DNA from: Burkholderiaceae bacterium
Lineage (GTDB): Bacteria > Pseudomonadota > Gammaproteobacteria > Burkholderiales > Burkholderiaceae_C
NCBI GenBank assembly: GCA_018780645.1
Contig: JADMJJ010000018.1
Location: 131,367 to 189,086, forward strand
DNA length: 57,720 nucleotides
Direction: 5' to 3'
Positions 41,495 through 49,765 of this stretch are shown piece by piece. The notes under the pieces were generated by a model, which made no database searches, had not been told where the DNA came from, and saw only the letters and a program-made list of their open reading frames with translations. A program made the position numbers and the translations under genes. How positions within the stretch are numbered: the stretch's first letter is position 1; every line of letters begins with the position of its first letter.

Positions 41495-42463
41495 ATGAAG
41501 TTTTTGAAGCATCTCGCCGCAGCCCTGTGCCTCGTCCCCGCCCTGGCGGTGGCCCAAGGCGCCAGCGGGCAGGCGGTGAAGATCGTCGTGCCCTACGCGC
41601 CGGGTGGTGGCGTCGATGTGCTGGCCCGCGTGCTGGCCGAGCGCCTGCAGCAGAAGTGGGGCCGGCCGGTCATCGTCGAGAACAAGGCCGGTGCCTCCAC
41701 CATCATCGGCACCACCGCCGTGACCAAGGCCCAGCCCGACGGCCAGACCCTGCTGCTGACCAGCGAAGCGACCATCACCAGCAACCCCTTTTTGTTCGCC
41801 AAGCTGCCCTACGACCCGGTGCGTGAGCTGACGCCGATATCGCAGCTGGTGAGCCTGCCGCAGATGGTGGTGGCCCACCCGTCCGTGTCGGCCAACACGA
41901 TGGCCGAACTGGTGCAACTGGCCAAGACCCGCAGCGAAGGCCTGAGCTATGCCTCCTATGGCTCGGGCAGCCTGCCGCACCTGCTGTTCGAGGGGCTGAA
42001 GAACCGCAGCGGCGCCTCACTGACCCATGTGCCCTACAAGGGCATCGCACCGGCGGTGACGGCCGTGCTGAGCGGCGAGGTCGAGCTTTCGCTGGCCGGC
42101 GTGCCGGCAGCCCTGGCCCACATCAAGGCCGGCACGCTGAAGCCACTGGCCCTGGGGCGCAAGACCCGCTTGGCCAGTCTGCCCCAGGTGCCCACGTTGC
42201 AGGAAGCAGGCTTCCAGGACATCGACACCCAGGAATCCTGGTTCGGCCTCTTCGTCACCGCCGGCACGCCCGACAAGCTGGTGCAGAAGATCGCGCGCGA
42301 CGTCGCAGAGATTGCCGCCGACCCGCAGTTCCGCGAGCGCTATGTGCTGTCGCGCGGCTTCGATCCGGTGTTCTCCACGCCCGAGGCCTTCGCCCAGTTC
42401 ATCCAGGCCGATATGCGGCTGAAGGCCAATCTGATCCGGATCTCCGGCGCAAAGGCGGAATGA
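41495..42463 (+). CDS. Bug-type tripartite tricarboxylate transporter receptor
   Basis: 322 residues from ATG 41495 with a Sec signal (MKFLKHLAAALCLVPALAVAQ). Typical Bug/TctC features: VKIVVPYAPGGGVDVLARVLAERLQQKWGRPVIVENKAGASTIIGTTAV, LPYDPVRELTPISQLV, HVPYKGIAPAVTAVLSGEVELSLAG, and LPQVPTLQEAGFQ. It binds a small, usually carboxylated, ligand in the periplasm. No tctA/tctB membrane genes are in the window, so it is an orphan receptor that must share membrane partners or serve as a sensor. Its stop overlaps the next start by 4 bp. Confidence 0.93.
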   Translation: MKFLKHLAAALCLVPALAVAQGASGQAVKIVVPYAPGGGVDVLARVLAERLQQKWGRPVIVENKAGASTIIGTTAVTKAQPDGQTLLLTSEATITSNPFLFAKLPYDPVRELTPISQLVSLPQMVVAHPSVSANTMAELVQLAKTRSEGLSYASYGSGSLPHLLFEGLKNRSGASLTHVPYKGIAPAVTAVLSGEVELSLAGVPAALAHIKAGTLKPLALGRKTRLASLPQVPTLQEAGFQDIDTQESWFGLFVTAGTPDKLVQKIARDVAEIAADPQFRERYVLSRGFDPVFSTPEAFAQFIQADMRLKANLIRISGAKAE

Positions 42464-43848
42464 CGGTGAACGCACACAGCCACAACCCGCTGCCCGGGCG
42501 CGGCGAGTACCTGATACGCGGCGGCCATGTGCTGACGATGGACGCAGCACTGGGCGAACTGCCGGTCGGCGATGTTCATGTGCGCGACGGCGTCATCGTC
42601 GCCGTCGGCACGGATCTGCAGGCCCCGGCGGCCGAGCTGATCGAGGGCCGCGACATGATCGTGCTGCCCGGCTTCGTCGACACCCATTGGCACCTGTGGA
42701 ACAGCGGGCTGCGCGCCATGGTCCGCGGCGACGATGCGCTGCAGGGCTATTTCCCGGTGACGCTGCGCGTGGGCCCGCTGTTCACGCCGCAGGACAGCTA
42801 CTGCGCCGTGCGCCTGGGCCTGCTGGAGGGCCTGGCCTCGGGCATCACGACGGTGCACAACTGGTCGCACAACACCCGCTCGGCGGCGCATGCCGACGCC
42901 GAACTGCGCGCCATGCGCGATATGGGTGTGCGCGGCCGCTTCTCCTACGGCTGGGGCCAGGAGCAGGCGCTGGACCAGCCCATGGATCTGACCGACCTGG
43001 CCAGGCTGCAGGCCCAGGGGCTGGACGGCGACGGCCTGCTGAGCCTCGGCGCTGCCGTGCGCACCCCGGTCGCCAATCCGCGCGGTGCGGTGCCGATCGA
43101 AGTGGTCCGGGCCGAGCTGGCCGGCATACGTCGCCTGGGCCTGCCCATCTCCATGCATGCACGGCCGGGGCTGGTCTCGGTGCTGGAGCAGCACGATTTG
43201 CTGGGACCCGATCTGCAGCTGGTGCACCCGCAGGGCCTGTCGGGCGCCGAGTGCTGCCTGCTGGCCGACAAGGGCACGACGATGAGCTGCTCGCCGGTGA
43301 TCGAGATGCACTACGCCCAGGCCAGCCGCGGTGTGATCCAGTTCCAGGAGTTGCAGGAGGCCCGCGTGCAGCAAAGCCTGTCGGTGGACAGCTCGGCGGC
43401 CTCGGCAAATGCCGACTTCTTCAGCTGCATGCGCGCCCTGCTGTGGTCACACAAGCAACGCTTCGGCAGCAGCGTACCGCTGCCGCCCAAGCGCCTGCTG
43501 GAGCTGGCAACGATAGACGGTGCACGCGGCCTCGGCCTGGCCGGCATCACCGGCTCGCTGACCCCGGGCAAGCGCGCCGACCTGATCCTGGTGCGCAGCA
43601 CCGACCCGAATATGGCGCCGGTGCTGGACCCGGCCCATGCCCTGGTCTATTCGGCCCAGCCCGCCAATGTCGATACCGTGATGGTCGATGGCCGCCTGCT
43701 CATACGCCGTGGCCACCCGCTGGTCCACGACAGCGTGGAGATCGTCGCCGCCGCCACCGTATCGGTACAGCAGTTGCGCGCACGCGATGGCGGGCCAAAC
43801 GTCACGCAACAGACTGAGCAACAGGCCGCGCAGCAAGCCGCCCACTGA
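42460..43848 (+). CDS. Cytosolic TRZ/ATZ-type amidohydrolase
   Basis: 462 residues, no signal peptide. Composite beta domain at both ends (EYLIRGGHVLTMDAALG; GSLTPGKRADLILVRS) around a TIM barrel with HxH in VDTHWHLWNSGLRAM, a later His in PISMHARPG and Asp in LSVDSSAASANADFF. The Glu of the HxxE motif seen in atrazine/SAH-type deaminases is absent after that His (HARPG), so it may be a divergent deaminase or hydrolase. Starts within the stop of the Bug receptor. Tail is Gln/Ala-rich. Substrate unknown; a ring C-N bond in the cluster's substrate is possible. Confidence 0.85.
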   Translation: MTVNAHSHNPLPGRGEYLIRGGHVLTMDAALGELPVGDVHVRDGVIVAVGTDLQAPAAELIEGRDMIVLPGFVDTHWHLWNSGLRAMVRGDDALQGYFPVTLRVGPLFTPQDSYCAVRLGLLEGLASGITTVHNWSHNTRSAAHADAELRAMRDMGVRGRFSYGWGQEQALDQPMDLTDLARLQAQGLDGDGLLSLGAAVRTPVANPRGAVPIEVVRAELAGIRRLGLPISMHARPGLVSVLEQHDLLGPDLQLVHPQGLSGAECCLLADKGTTMSCSPVIEMHYAQASRGVIQFQELQEARVQQSLSVDSSAASANADFFSCMRALLWSHKQRFGSSVPLPPKRLLELATIDGARGLGLAGITGSLTPGKRADLILVRSTDPNMAPVLDPAHALVYSAQPANVDTVMVDGRLLIRRGHPLVHDSVEIVAAATVSVQQLRARDGGPNVTQQTEQQAAQQAAH

Positions 43849-43906
43849 GTTTTGCCAACCCCGGCGCGGGCAACACAAGCCGCCCCGCCCTTCAAGGAGA
43901 CTGTCG

Positions 43907-44398
43907 ATGAAGACGCTTTACACAAGCCTGGCCGCCGCATGGATCATGAGCTTTACCACCGGCGCGCAGGCCGCTGACTACATGGAGCAGGGCGAGCGCA
44001 TCAAGGGGCGCTCCTACTCCCCGGCCGTCGTCACCGAGGGCGGGCGCATCGTCTGGCTGGCCGGTGAAACCACGCTGACCGATCTGAACGGCAAGGACAT
44101 CAAGGGCGATGTCGAGGCCCAGACGCGCACCATCTTCGCCCTGCTGGACCAGACCTTGCAGCGCGCCGGCGGCAGCCTCAAGGACATCGTCACGATGACG
44201 GTCTACCTGACCGATCCGCGCAACGGCGCCGCCTTTGCCAAGGTCCGCACCGAGATGTTCCCGGACCGCAAGTTCCCGGCTAGCGCCCAGATCACCGTCT
44301 CGAATCTGGCCGTGCCCGGCATGCTGGTCGAGGTGCAGGCGACCGCAGTGATCGGCGACAAGTGCGGCAAGCCCACCCCCTGCCTGCCGGTCAAATGA
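43907..44398 (+). CDS. Sec-exported RidA/YjgF-family protein
   Basis: 163 residues from ATG 43907 with AAGGAGA upstream. Signal peptide MKTLYTSLAAAWIMSFTTGAQA precedes a Rid domain: YSPAVVTEGGRIVWLAGETTL, DVEAQTRTIFALLDQTLQRAGGSLKDIVTMTVYLTD, FPASAQITVSNLAVPGMLVEVQATAV. Cytosolic RidA hydrolyses reactive enamines/imines and keeps an Arg that is replaced here by Gln (SAQIT in place of xxRxx), so standard imine deaminase activity is doubtful. Related Rid subfamilies occur in aromatic and amino-aromatic degradation clusters. Stop overlaps the dioxygenase start (ATGA). Confidence 0.87.
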   Translation: MKTLYTSLAAAWIMSFTTGAQAADYMEQGERIKGRSYSPAVVTEGGRIVWLAGETTLTDLNGKDIKGDVEAQTRTIFALLDQTLQRAGGSLKDIVTMTVYLTDPRNGAAFAKVRTEMFPDRKFPASAQITVSNLAVPGMLVEVQATAVIGDKCGKPTPCLPVK

Positions 44399-45297
44399 GC
44401 GCCCGGGAACCCATCATGGCGACCACGGGCTTGTCCGCCACCGACCCGCAGGCGCTGCTCGATGCGGTGCTGCGCAGCAATGCCGGCACGACCGAACCGC
44501 GGTTGCGCCAGATCCTTGCTGCAGCCATCCGCCATCTGCACGCCTTCGCGCTGGAGACCGAGCTGACACCGGCCGAACTCGACATCGGGCTCGACTTCCT
44601 GGTCGCCATCGGCCAGGCCAGCGGCCCCAAGAAGCACGAAGGCATTCTGCTGGCCGACATCCTCGGACTGGCCACCCTGGTGCAGCTGCGTGGGGCCCGC
44701 CACGCGCTGGCCGCCGGCGGCACCGAGCCCGCCCTGGTCGGCCCGTTCTGGCGCAGCGGCCAGCCGCTGCGCAGCCACGGTGAATGCATTGCCAGCGCTG
44801 AAACACCGGGCCCACGCCTTACTGTGCGCGGGCGCGTGTGCTCGCTGGACGGCAGGCCGCTGGCGGGGGCCCGGGTCGAGACCTGGCAGGCCTCACCGCG
44901 CGGGCTCTACGACAACCAGGATGCGAGCCAGCCGAACATGAATCTGCGTGGCCGCTTCGAGACCGATGCCGAGGGCCGCTTCTCCTTCCTCAGCGTGCGC
45001 CCGGCCGGTTATCCGGTGCCCACCGACGGTCCTTGTGGTGAGCTGCTGGCTGCGCAAGGCCGCCACACGATGCGCCCGGCCCATCTGCATGTGCTGGTGG
45101 TGGCCGAGGGCCACAGAGTGCTGGCCACGCAGTTCTTCGACGCCGAGGACCCCCATGCCCACGACGACGTCGTGTTTGGCGCCGTCGGCTCGCTGCTGCG
45201 GCGCTTCGAGCCCGATGGCCAGGGCGGCTACACGCTGGACCTGGAGCTGCGCCTGGAGCCCGGCGCCACGCTGATCCCCAAATGCCCACTGCCCTGA
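44395..45297 (+). CDS. Intradiol ring-cleavage dioxygenase (hydroxyquinol/catechol 1,2-dioxygenase type)
   Basis: 300 residues from ATG 44395. N-terminal helical dimerisation domain (LRQILAAAIRHLHAFALETELTPAELDIGLDFLVAIGQ, ADILGLATLV), then the beta-sandwich with the four Fe(III) ligands: Tyr in SPRGLYDNQDAS, Tyr in RPAGYPVPTDGPCGELL, and two His in RPAHLHVLVV. It opens a 1,2-dihydroxylated ring between the hydroxyls using O2, giving a muconate or maleylacetate. The overall layout is closer to hydroxyquinol and catechol enzymes than to the two-subunit protocatechuate 3,4-dioxygenases. It is the key evidence that the cluster degrades an aromatic compound. Confidence 0.92.
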   Translation: MSAREPIMATTGLSATDPQALLDAVLRSNAGTTEPRLRQILAAAIRHLHAFALETELTPAELDIGLDFLVAIGQASGPKKHEGILLADILGLATLVQLRGARHALAAGGTEPALVGPFWRSGQPLRSHGECIASAETPGPRLTVRGRVCSLDGRPLAGARVETWQASPRGLYDNQDASQPNMNLRGRFETDAEGRFSFLSVRPAGYPVPTDGPCGELLAAQGRHTMRPAHLHVLVVAEGHRVLATQFFDAEDPHAHDDVVFGAVGSLLRRFEPDGQGGYTLDLELRLEPGATLIPKCPLP

Positions 45298-45305
45298 GCC
45301 CGTAC

Positions 45306-46073
45306 ATGTCCACACCAAAGTTCGAACCCCGCGAGCGCCTCGATGGCGAGGTCGCCGTCATCATCGGTGGCACCGGTGCCATCGGCCTGGCCACGGCCCG
45401 GCGCATGGCCGAGCGCGGCGCCCGCATCGCACTGATACAGCGCCGGCCTGTCGAGCAGGCCGAGGCCGCACTGCGCGCATTGCCGGGCAGCGGCCACCTG
45501 GCCCTCAGCGCCTCGGTCACCGACAGCGCCTCGCTGAACGAGGCCGCCCGCACGGTGCGCGAACGCCTGGGCCCGGCCAGCCTGCTCGTCAACAGCGCCG
45601 GCTTCACGGTGGCGGTGCCTGCCGCCGATCTTGACGGCCTGAGCGATGCGCTGATCGACGAGATCTTCGCCGCCAACTGGCGCGGCACTTTTGCCGCCAT
45701 CCGCGCCTTCGCGCCGCAGCTGCGCGAGCGGGGCGATGCGGCCATCGTCAATGTGTCGTCGATCGCCGCCTTCACCGGTCTGGGCAGCAACCTCGCCTAC
45801 GCGGCCGCCAAGGCCGGCATCGATGCGCTGACCAAGGCACTGGCCAAGACGCTGGCGCCCGATATTCGCGTGCTGGCGGTCTCGCCGGGTGTGGTCGACA
45901 CCGGCTTCGTGCCGGGCCGCGATGCCGACTTCAACGACAAGGTCGCCCCGACGCTGCCGCTGCGCCGCGTCGGCACGGCCGATGACGTGGCCGCCGCCGT
46001 GGTCGCCGCCTGCACGCTGCTGCGCTACGCCACCGGCAGCATCTTCGTCGTCGATGGCGGACGCCATCTCTGA
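45306..46073 (+). CDS. Short-chain dehydrogenase/reductase
   Basis: 255 residues from ATG 45306 ([27 protein letters not shown]); an ATG at 45282 overlapping the dioxygenase end is also possible. Rossmann fold with [18 protein letters not shown], the Ser in [12 protein letters not shown], the YxxxK in [17 protein letters not shown], and the usual C-terminal [16 protein letters not shown](P)-dependent oxidation or reduction of an alcohol/ketone in the pathway; substrate unknown. Ends 7 bp before the BKACE gene. Confidence 0.92.
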   Translation: MSTPKFEPRERLDGEVAVIIGGTGAIGLATARRMAERGARIALIQRRPVEQAEAALRALPGSGHLALSASVTDSASLNEAARTVRERLGPASLLVNSAGFTVAVPAADLDGLSDALIDEIFAANWRGTFAAIRAFAPQLRERGDAAIVNVSSIAAFTGLGSNLAYAAAKAGIDALTKALAKTLAPDIRVLAVSPGVVDTGFVPGRDADFNDKVAPTLPLRRVGTADDVAAAVVAACTLLRYATGSIFVVDGGRHL

Positions 46074-46080
46074 AACCGGC

Positions 46081-47034
46081 ATGCCCATGGACCGCCCAAC
46101 CATACTCACCTGCGCCGTCACCGGCAACCTGACCACCCGCGAGCAGAACCCGCATCTGCCGGTAACGCCGACCGAGATCGCCAGCGCCTGCCTGGAGGCC
46201 GCCGAGGCCGGCGCCGCCGCCGTGCACATCCATGTCCGCGACCCGGCCAGCGGCCAACCCTCGATGGCTCTCGATCTCTATGCCGAGGTGGTCGAGACGC
46301 TGCGGCGCGAGCGCCCCGAGCTGATCATCAACCTGACCACCGGCCCCGGCGGCCGCTTCGTGCCCAGCGAGCACGACCCCAAGCGCTACGCGCCCGAGAC
46401 CACATTGCTGCCACCCGAACAGCGCGTCGCCCATATCGCGGCGCTGCGGCCCGACATCTGCTCGCTGGACCTGAACACGATGAACTCCGGCGAGCAGGTG
46501 GTGATGAACACCCCCGCCAATGTGCGCCGCATGGCGCGCGTGATACGCGCCGCCGGCACCGTGCCCGAGCTGGAGTGCTTCGACACCGGCGATCTGGTGC
46601 TGGCCCGGCAGCTGATCAATGAGAGCGCGCTGCAAGGCCCGGCGCTCTACAGCTTCGTCTGCGGCGTGCGCTACGCCCTGCCCTTCACGACCGAGGCGCT
46701 GCAGCTGGCCCGCTCGCTGATCGACCCGCGCGCCCTGTGGTCGGCCTTTGCCATCGGCCGCCACGCCTTCCCGGCCGTGGCGCAGACCTGGCTGCTGGGC
46801 GGCCATGTGCGCATAGGCCTGGAAGACACCATCTACCTCGAGCGCGGCCGGCTGGCCCGCAGCAATGACGAGCTTGTGGCCAAGGCGCGCCGCATCGTCG
46901 AAGACCTCGGCGGCAGCCTGGCCACTTGCGCCCAGGCGCGCGAGCTCTGGGGCCTGCGGCCGACGAATCGGCTGGTCGCCGCCCCTTCCGCAACCCGCAC
47001 TCTCTCCGAGCCCCTGAGCCAAGGAATCGCATGA
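46081..47034 (+). CDS. Beta-keto acid cleavage enzyme (BKACE, DUF849)
   Basis: 317 residues from ATG 46081. Family features: [27 protein letters not shown], the zinc site [18 protein letters not shown] (HxHxRD), [34 protein letters not shown], and [22 protein letters not shown] enzymes condense a beta-keto acid with acetyl-CoA and split it to acetoacetate and a shortened acyl-CoA; beta-ketoadipate and 3-keto-5-aminohexanoate are among known substrates. Downstream of an intradiol dioxygenase this fits a route that skips the usual CoA-transferase/thiolase steps. ATGA overlap with the following MDR gene. Confidence 0.92.
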   Translation: MPMDRPTILTCAVTGNLTTREQNPHLPVTPTEIASACLEAAEAGAAAVHIHVRDPASGQPSMALDLYAEVVETLRRERPELIINLTTGPGGRFVPSEHDPKRYAPETTLLPPEQRVAHIAALRPDICSLDLNTMNSGEQVVMNTPANVRRMARVIRAAGTVPELECFDTGDLVLARQLINESALQGPALYSFVCGVRYALPFTTEALQLARSLIDPRALWSAFAIGRHAFPAVAQTWLLGGHVRIGLEDTIYLERGRLARSNDELVAKARRIVEDLGGSLATCAQARELWGLRPTNRLVAAPSATRTLSEPLSQGIA

Positions 47035-48035
47035 ACGTCACCCTGAATCCAAGCGGCCGCGCGCTGCAGCTCCGCAACCGTGTCCATACCGCCGAGGAAC
47101 TGGCCCCCGAACTGATCACGCTCACCCGCCCCGTCGCCACACCCGGCCACGCCGTGGTCGAGGTGCATGCCGCCGCCGTCAATCCCAGCGACGTCAAGGC
47201 CGCGCTCGGCCTGATGCCCCACGCCATCTGGCCTCGCACCCCCGGCCGCGACTTCGCCGGCCGTGTCGTCGACGGCCCCGCCGAATGGCTGGGCGTCGAG
47301 GTCTGGGGCACCGGTGGCGATCTGGGCATCACCCGCGACGGCAGCCATGCCCGCTACCTGGTGCTGCCGCTGCAGGCACTGTGCCGCAAGCCCGCCGCCG
47401 CATCGATGGCCGCGGCCGCCACCGTGGGCGTGCCCTTCATCACCGCCCACGAGGGCCTGCGTCGCGCCGGGCTGAAGGGCCCGGGCCAGACCCTCATCGT
47501 CTTCGGCGCCAATGGCAAGGTCGGCCAGGCGGCCATCCAGCTGGCGACGCGGGCCGGCGCCAGCGTCATCGGCGTAGACCGCGACAGCGCGGGCTATGCA
47601 GGCCACGCGAGCGGGTCGGTCCAGTTCATCGATGGCACGCTGCCCGATCTCGGCGCCCGGCTACTGGCCGCAACCGGCGGGCGCGGCGCCGACATCGCCT
47701 ACAACACCGTCGGCTCGCCCTATTTCGCCGCCGCACTGGAAAGCCTGGCCGTGGGTGGCACGCAGATCCTGATCTCGACCATCGATCGCCAGGTGCCGTT
47801 CGACATCCTCGCCTTCTACCGCCGCAATCTGCAGATGCTGGGGGTCGACACGCTGAAGCTGTCGGCCATCGAATGCGCGGCCATCCTGCGCACGCTGGCG
47901 GCCGGCTTCGACGACGGCTCGCTGCGCCCCTTTGCCGTCGACGACACCAGCCTGATCCCGCTGGACGAGGCGGCCGACGCCTACCGCCGCGTGCTCGGCG
48001 GATCGCGCGAGCGCGTCGTCTTCGCGCCTCGCTGA
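47031..48035 (+). CDS. MDR-family zinc-independent alcohol dehydrogenase/quinone oxidoreductase
   Basis: 334 residues from ATG 47031. GroES-like N-terminal half ([37 protein letters not shown]) and Rossmann half with [29 protein letters not shown]. The zinc-binding Cys/His set of classical alcohol dehydrogenases is missing, so this is a quinone oxidoreductase/enoyl reductase-type member reducing an activated C=C or C=O with NADPH. In the cluster it could reduce a maleylacetate- or enol-type ring-cleavage product before BKACE. That order is inference. Confidence 0.9.
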   Translation: MNVTLNPSGRALQLRNRVHTAEELAPELITLTRPVATPGHAVVEVHAAAVNPSDVKAALGLMPHAIWPRTPGRDFAGRVVDGPAEWLGVEVWGTGGDLGITRDGSHARYLVLPLQALCRKPAAASMAAAATVGVPFITAHEGLRRAGLKGPGQTLIVFGANGKVGQAAIQLATRAGASVIGVDRDSAGYAGHASGSVQFIDGTLPDLGARLLAATGGRGADIAYNTVGSPYFAAALESLAVGGTQILISTIDRQVPFDILAFYRRNLQMLGVDTLKLSAIECAAILRTLAAGFDDGSLRPFAVDDTSLIPLDEAADAYRRVLGGSRERVVFAPR

Positions 48036-48046
48036 AGGAGCTCCCC

Positions 48047-48394
48047 ATGCATCTGGTTCGTCAATCCCAGGCCCCTGTCTACACGGCCCCCGGCCATGCC
48101 GGCATGACCATGCACTACCTGCAGGGCCGCGATGCGGGGCCGTCCGGCAGCGTCTGGATCGGCCGCTCGGTCATCGCGCCGGGCGGAGGCACCACTCTGG
48201 TGGCTTCCGGCGTCGAGAAGTTCTATGTGCTCATCGAGGGTCGGCTGGAGGTCACTTCCGCCCTCGAAGGCCGGCAGCAGACCGAGACCCTGCTGCCCAT
48301 GGACAGCTGCCGCATCGCCCCCGGCGAGGCGCGCCAGCTGAGCAACCGCGGCACCGAGCCCGCCACCGTGCTGTTGATCATGCCGATCACCTAA
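48047..48394 (+). CDS. Cupin-domain protein
   Basis: 115 residues, AAGGAG ribosome site upstream. Single small beta-barrel cupin (VWIGRSVIAPGGGTTLVASGVEKFYVLIEGRLEVTS; MDSCRIAPGEARQLSNRGTEPATVLLIMP). The usual metal-binding HxH of cupin motif 1 is not obvious: the motif reads GGGTTLVASGVEKFY, with Glu but no His pair, so metal binding is uncertain. Could be an isomerase, a lactonase-like helper or a binding protein in the cluster. Lies 11 bp after the MDR gene. Confidence 0.85.
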   Translation: MHLVRQSQAPVYTAPGHAGMTMHYLQGRDAGPSGSVWIGRSVIAPGGGTTLVASGVEKFYVLIEGRLEVTSALEGRQQTETLLPMDSCRIAPGEARQLSNRGTEPATVLLIMPIT

Positions 48395-48498
48395 GCCGAC
48401 CCCTTCTTCTTCACCGCTGCCCTGTCTGTTCGAGCGCATCAAGGCGCCCGAGGGGCCGCCCTTTGCCTAGTCCCAACCCCACCGAGGAGATAGCAAGC

Positions 48499-49569
48499 AT
48501 GAAACGACTGGTCCTGCCCCTGTGTGCCGCCCTGCTGAGCGCTGGCGCGGCCGCGCAATCCGTGACGATGTTCGGCCTTGTCGATCTGTCACTGAGCCGC
48601 TATGAAGTCAGCGGCGGCCGCAAGCTGAACACGCTGAGCCATTCCAGCAACAACCTCAGCCGCCTCGGCTTTCGCGGCAGCGAGGACCTGGGCGGCGGAC
48701 TGAGCGCCTCCTTCTGGCTCGAAGGCGCGTTGACGCCCGACGACGGCAATGCCAGCGGCTTCTCCTTCATGCGCCGGTCCACCATCAGCCTGGCCGGCCG
48801 CTGGGGCGAGCTGCGCCTGGGGCGCGATTTCACGCCGACCTATCTCAATGACGGCTGGTTCGACCCCTTCAACGCCACCGGCGTGGGCACGTCGGCCGTG
48901 GTGCTGCAGCGCTCCAGCAGCAACAGCCGCATGCCGTTCGCGCTGGGTGTCTCCGCCAACAACGCCGCCTACATCCGCACCAGCAATGGCCTGGGCTACC
49001 ACCTGCCCGCCGGGCTTGGCGGCTTCTATGGCCAGGTTCAGTACGCGCTGCACGAGCAGACCACGCCCGGCAGCCGCCAGGGCCAGTACCAGGGGGCACG
49101 CCTGGGCTACCGTGAACAGCGCCTGAACATCGCGCTGGCCGCGGGCAAGGTCAAGGGTGCGAACCCGGCCAGCGCCGTCGCACCGGACGTCACCAGCGTC
49201 AATCTGGGTGCCTCGTACGACTTCGGCGTGCTCACCCTGATGGGCGAGTACGCCCGTGACCGCTACGTCACGGCCACCGCCACCTTCACGGGCAGCGGCT
49301 GGCTGCTGGGCCTGTCGGCGCCGGTCGGCCCCGGCGCGATCAAGGTCAGCTACTCGCGCGCCAAGATCGAGGGCGCGGGCACGCCGACGGCCCAGGTGAT
49401 GGCCCTGGGCTATGTCTACGACCTGTCCAAGCGCAGCGCCCTGTACACCAGCATCGCCCGCATCCGCAACAGCCAGGGCGCGCTGGTGGCGGTGGCGCCC
49501 AGCGTCGCGGGGCGCATCGGTGACGCCTCGTCCCAGGGCTTCGACCTGGGCATCCGGCACCAGTTCTAG
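48499..49569 (+). CDS. Outer membrane porin (beta-proteobacterial trimeric type)
   Basis: 356 residues from ATG 48499 with GAGGAGA upstream. Signal peptide MKRLVLPLCAALLSAGAAAQ, then a Gram-negative porin_4 barrel: SVTMFGLVDLSLSRYEVSGG, SRLGFRGSEDLGGGLSASFWLEGAL, RRSTISLAGRWGELRLGRDFTPTY, and a C-terminal GFDLGIRHQF ending in Phe, as needed for Bam recognition. Last structural gene of the cluster after a 104-bp gap; likely admits the cluster's substrate through the outer membrane. Similar porins are commonly found in Burkholderiales catabolic clusters beside Bug receptors. Confidence 0.93.
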   Translation: MKRLVLPLCAALLSAGAAAQSVTMFGLVDLSLSRYEVSGGRKLNTLSHSSNNLSRLGFRGSEDLGGGLSASFWLEGALTPDDGNASGFSFMRRSTISLAGRWGELRLGRDFTPTYLNDGWFDPFNATGVGTSAVVLQRSSSNSRMPFALGVSANNAAYIRTSNGLGYHLPAGLGGFYGQVQYALHEQTTPGSRQGQYQGARLGYREQRLNIALAAGKVKGANPASAVAPDVTSVNLGASYDFGVLTLMGEYARDRYVTATATFTGSGWLLGLSAPVGPGAIKVSYSRAKIEGAGTPTAQVMALGYVYDLSKRSALYTSIARIRNSQGALVAVAPSVAGRIGDASSQGFDLGIRHQF

Positions 49570-49765
49570 GACTTCGCGGATCGGGAACCTCGCCGCGCGC
49601 GCCGGGTCGGTGGGCGAGTGGGTACAGCCAGGGCATCAGCACAGCCCTAGCAACATCGCAAGGGGTTCCTGGCACTTGCGTCAGGTCTTTCTCTTCGGGG
49701 CTGCCAGCCAGCGGCGAAAGTGCGAACATCCACTCGACCCACCCACGACACTGCAACCCGACACC

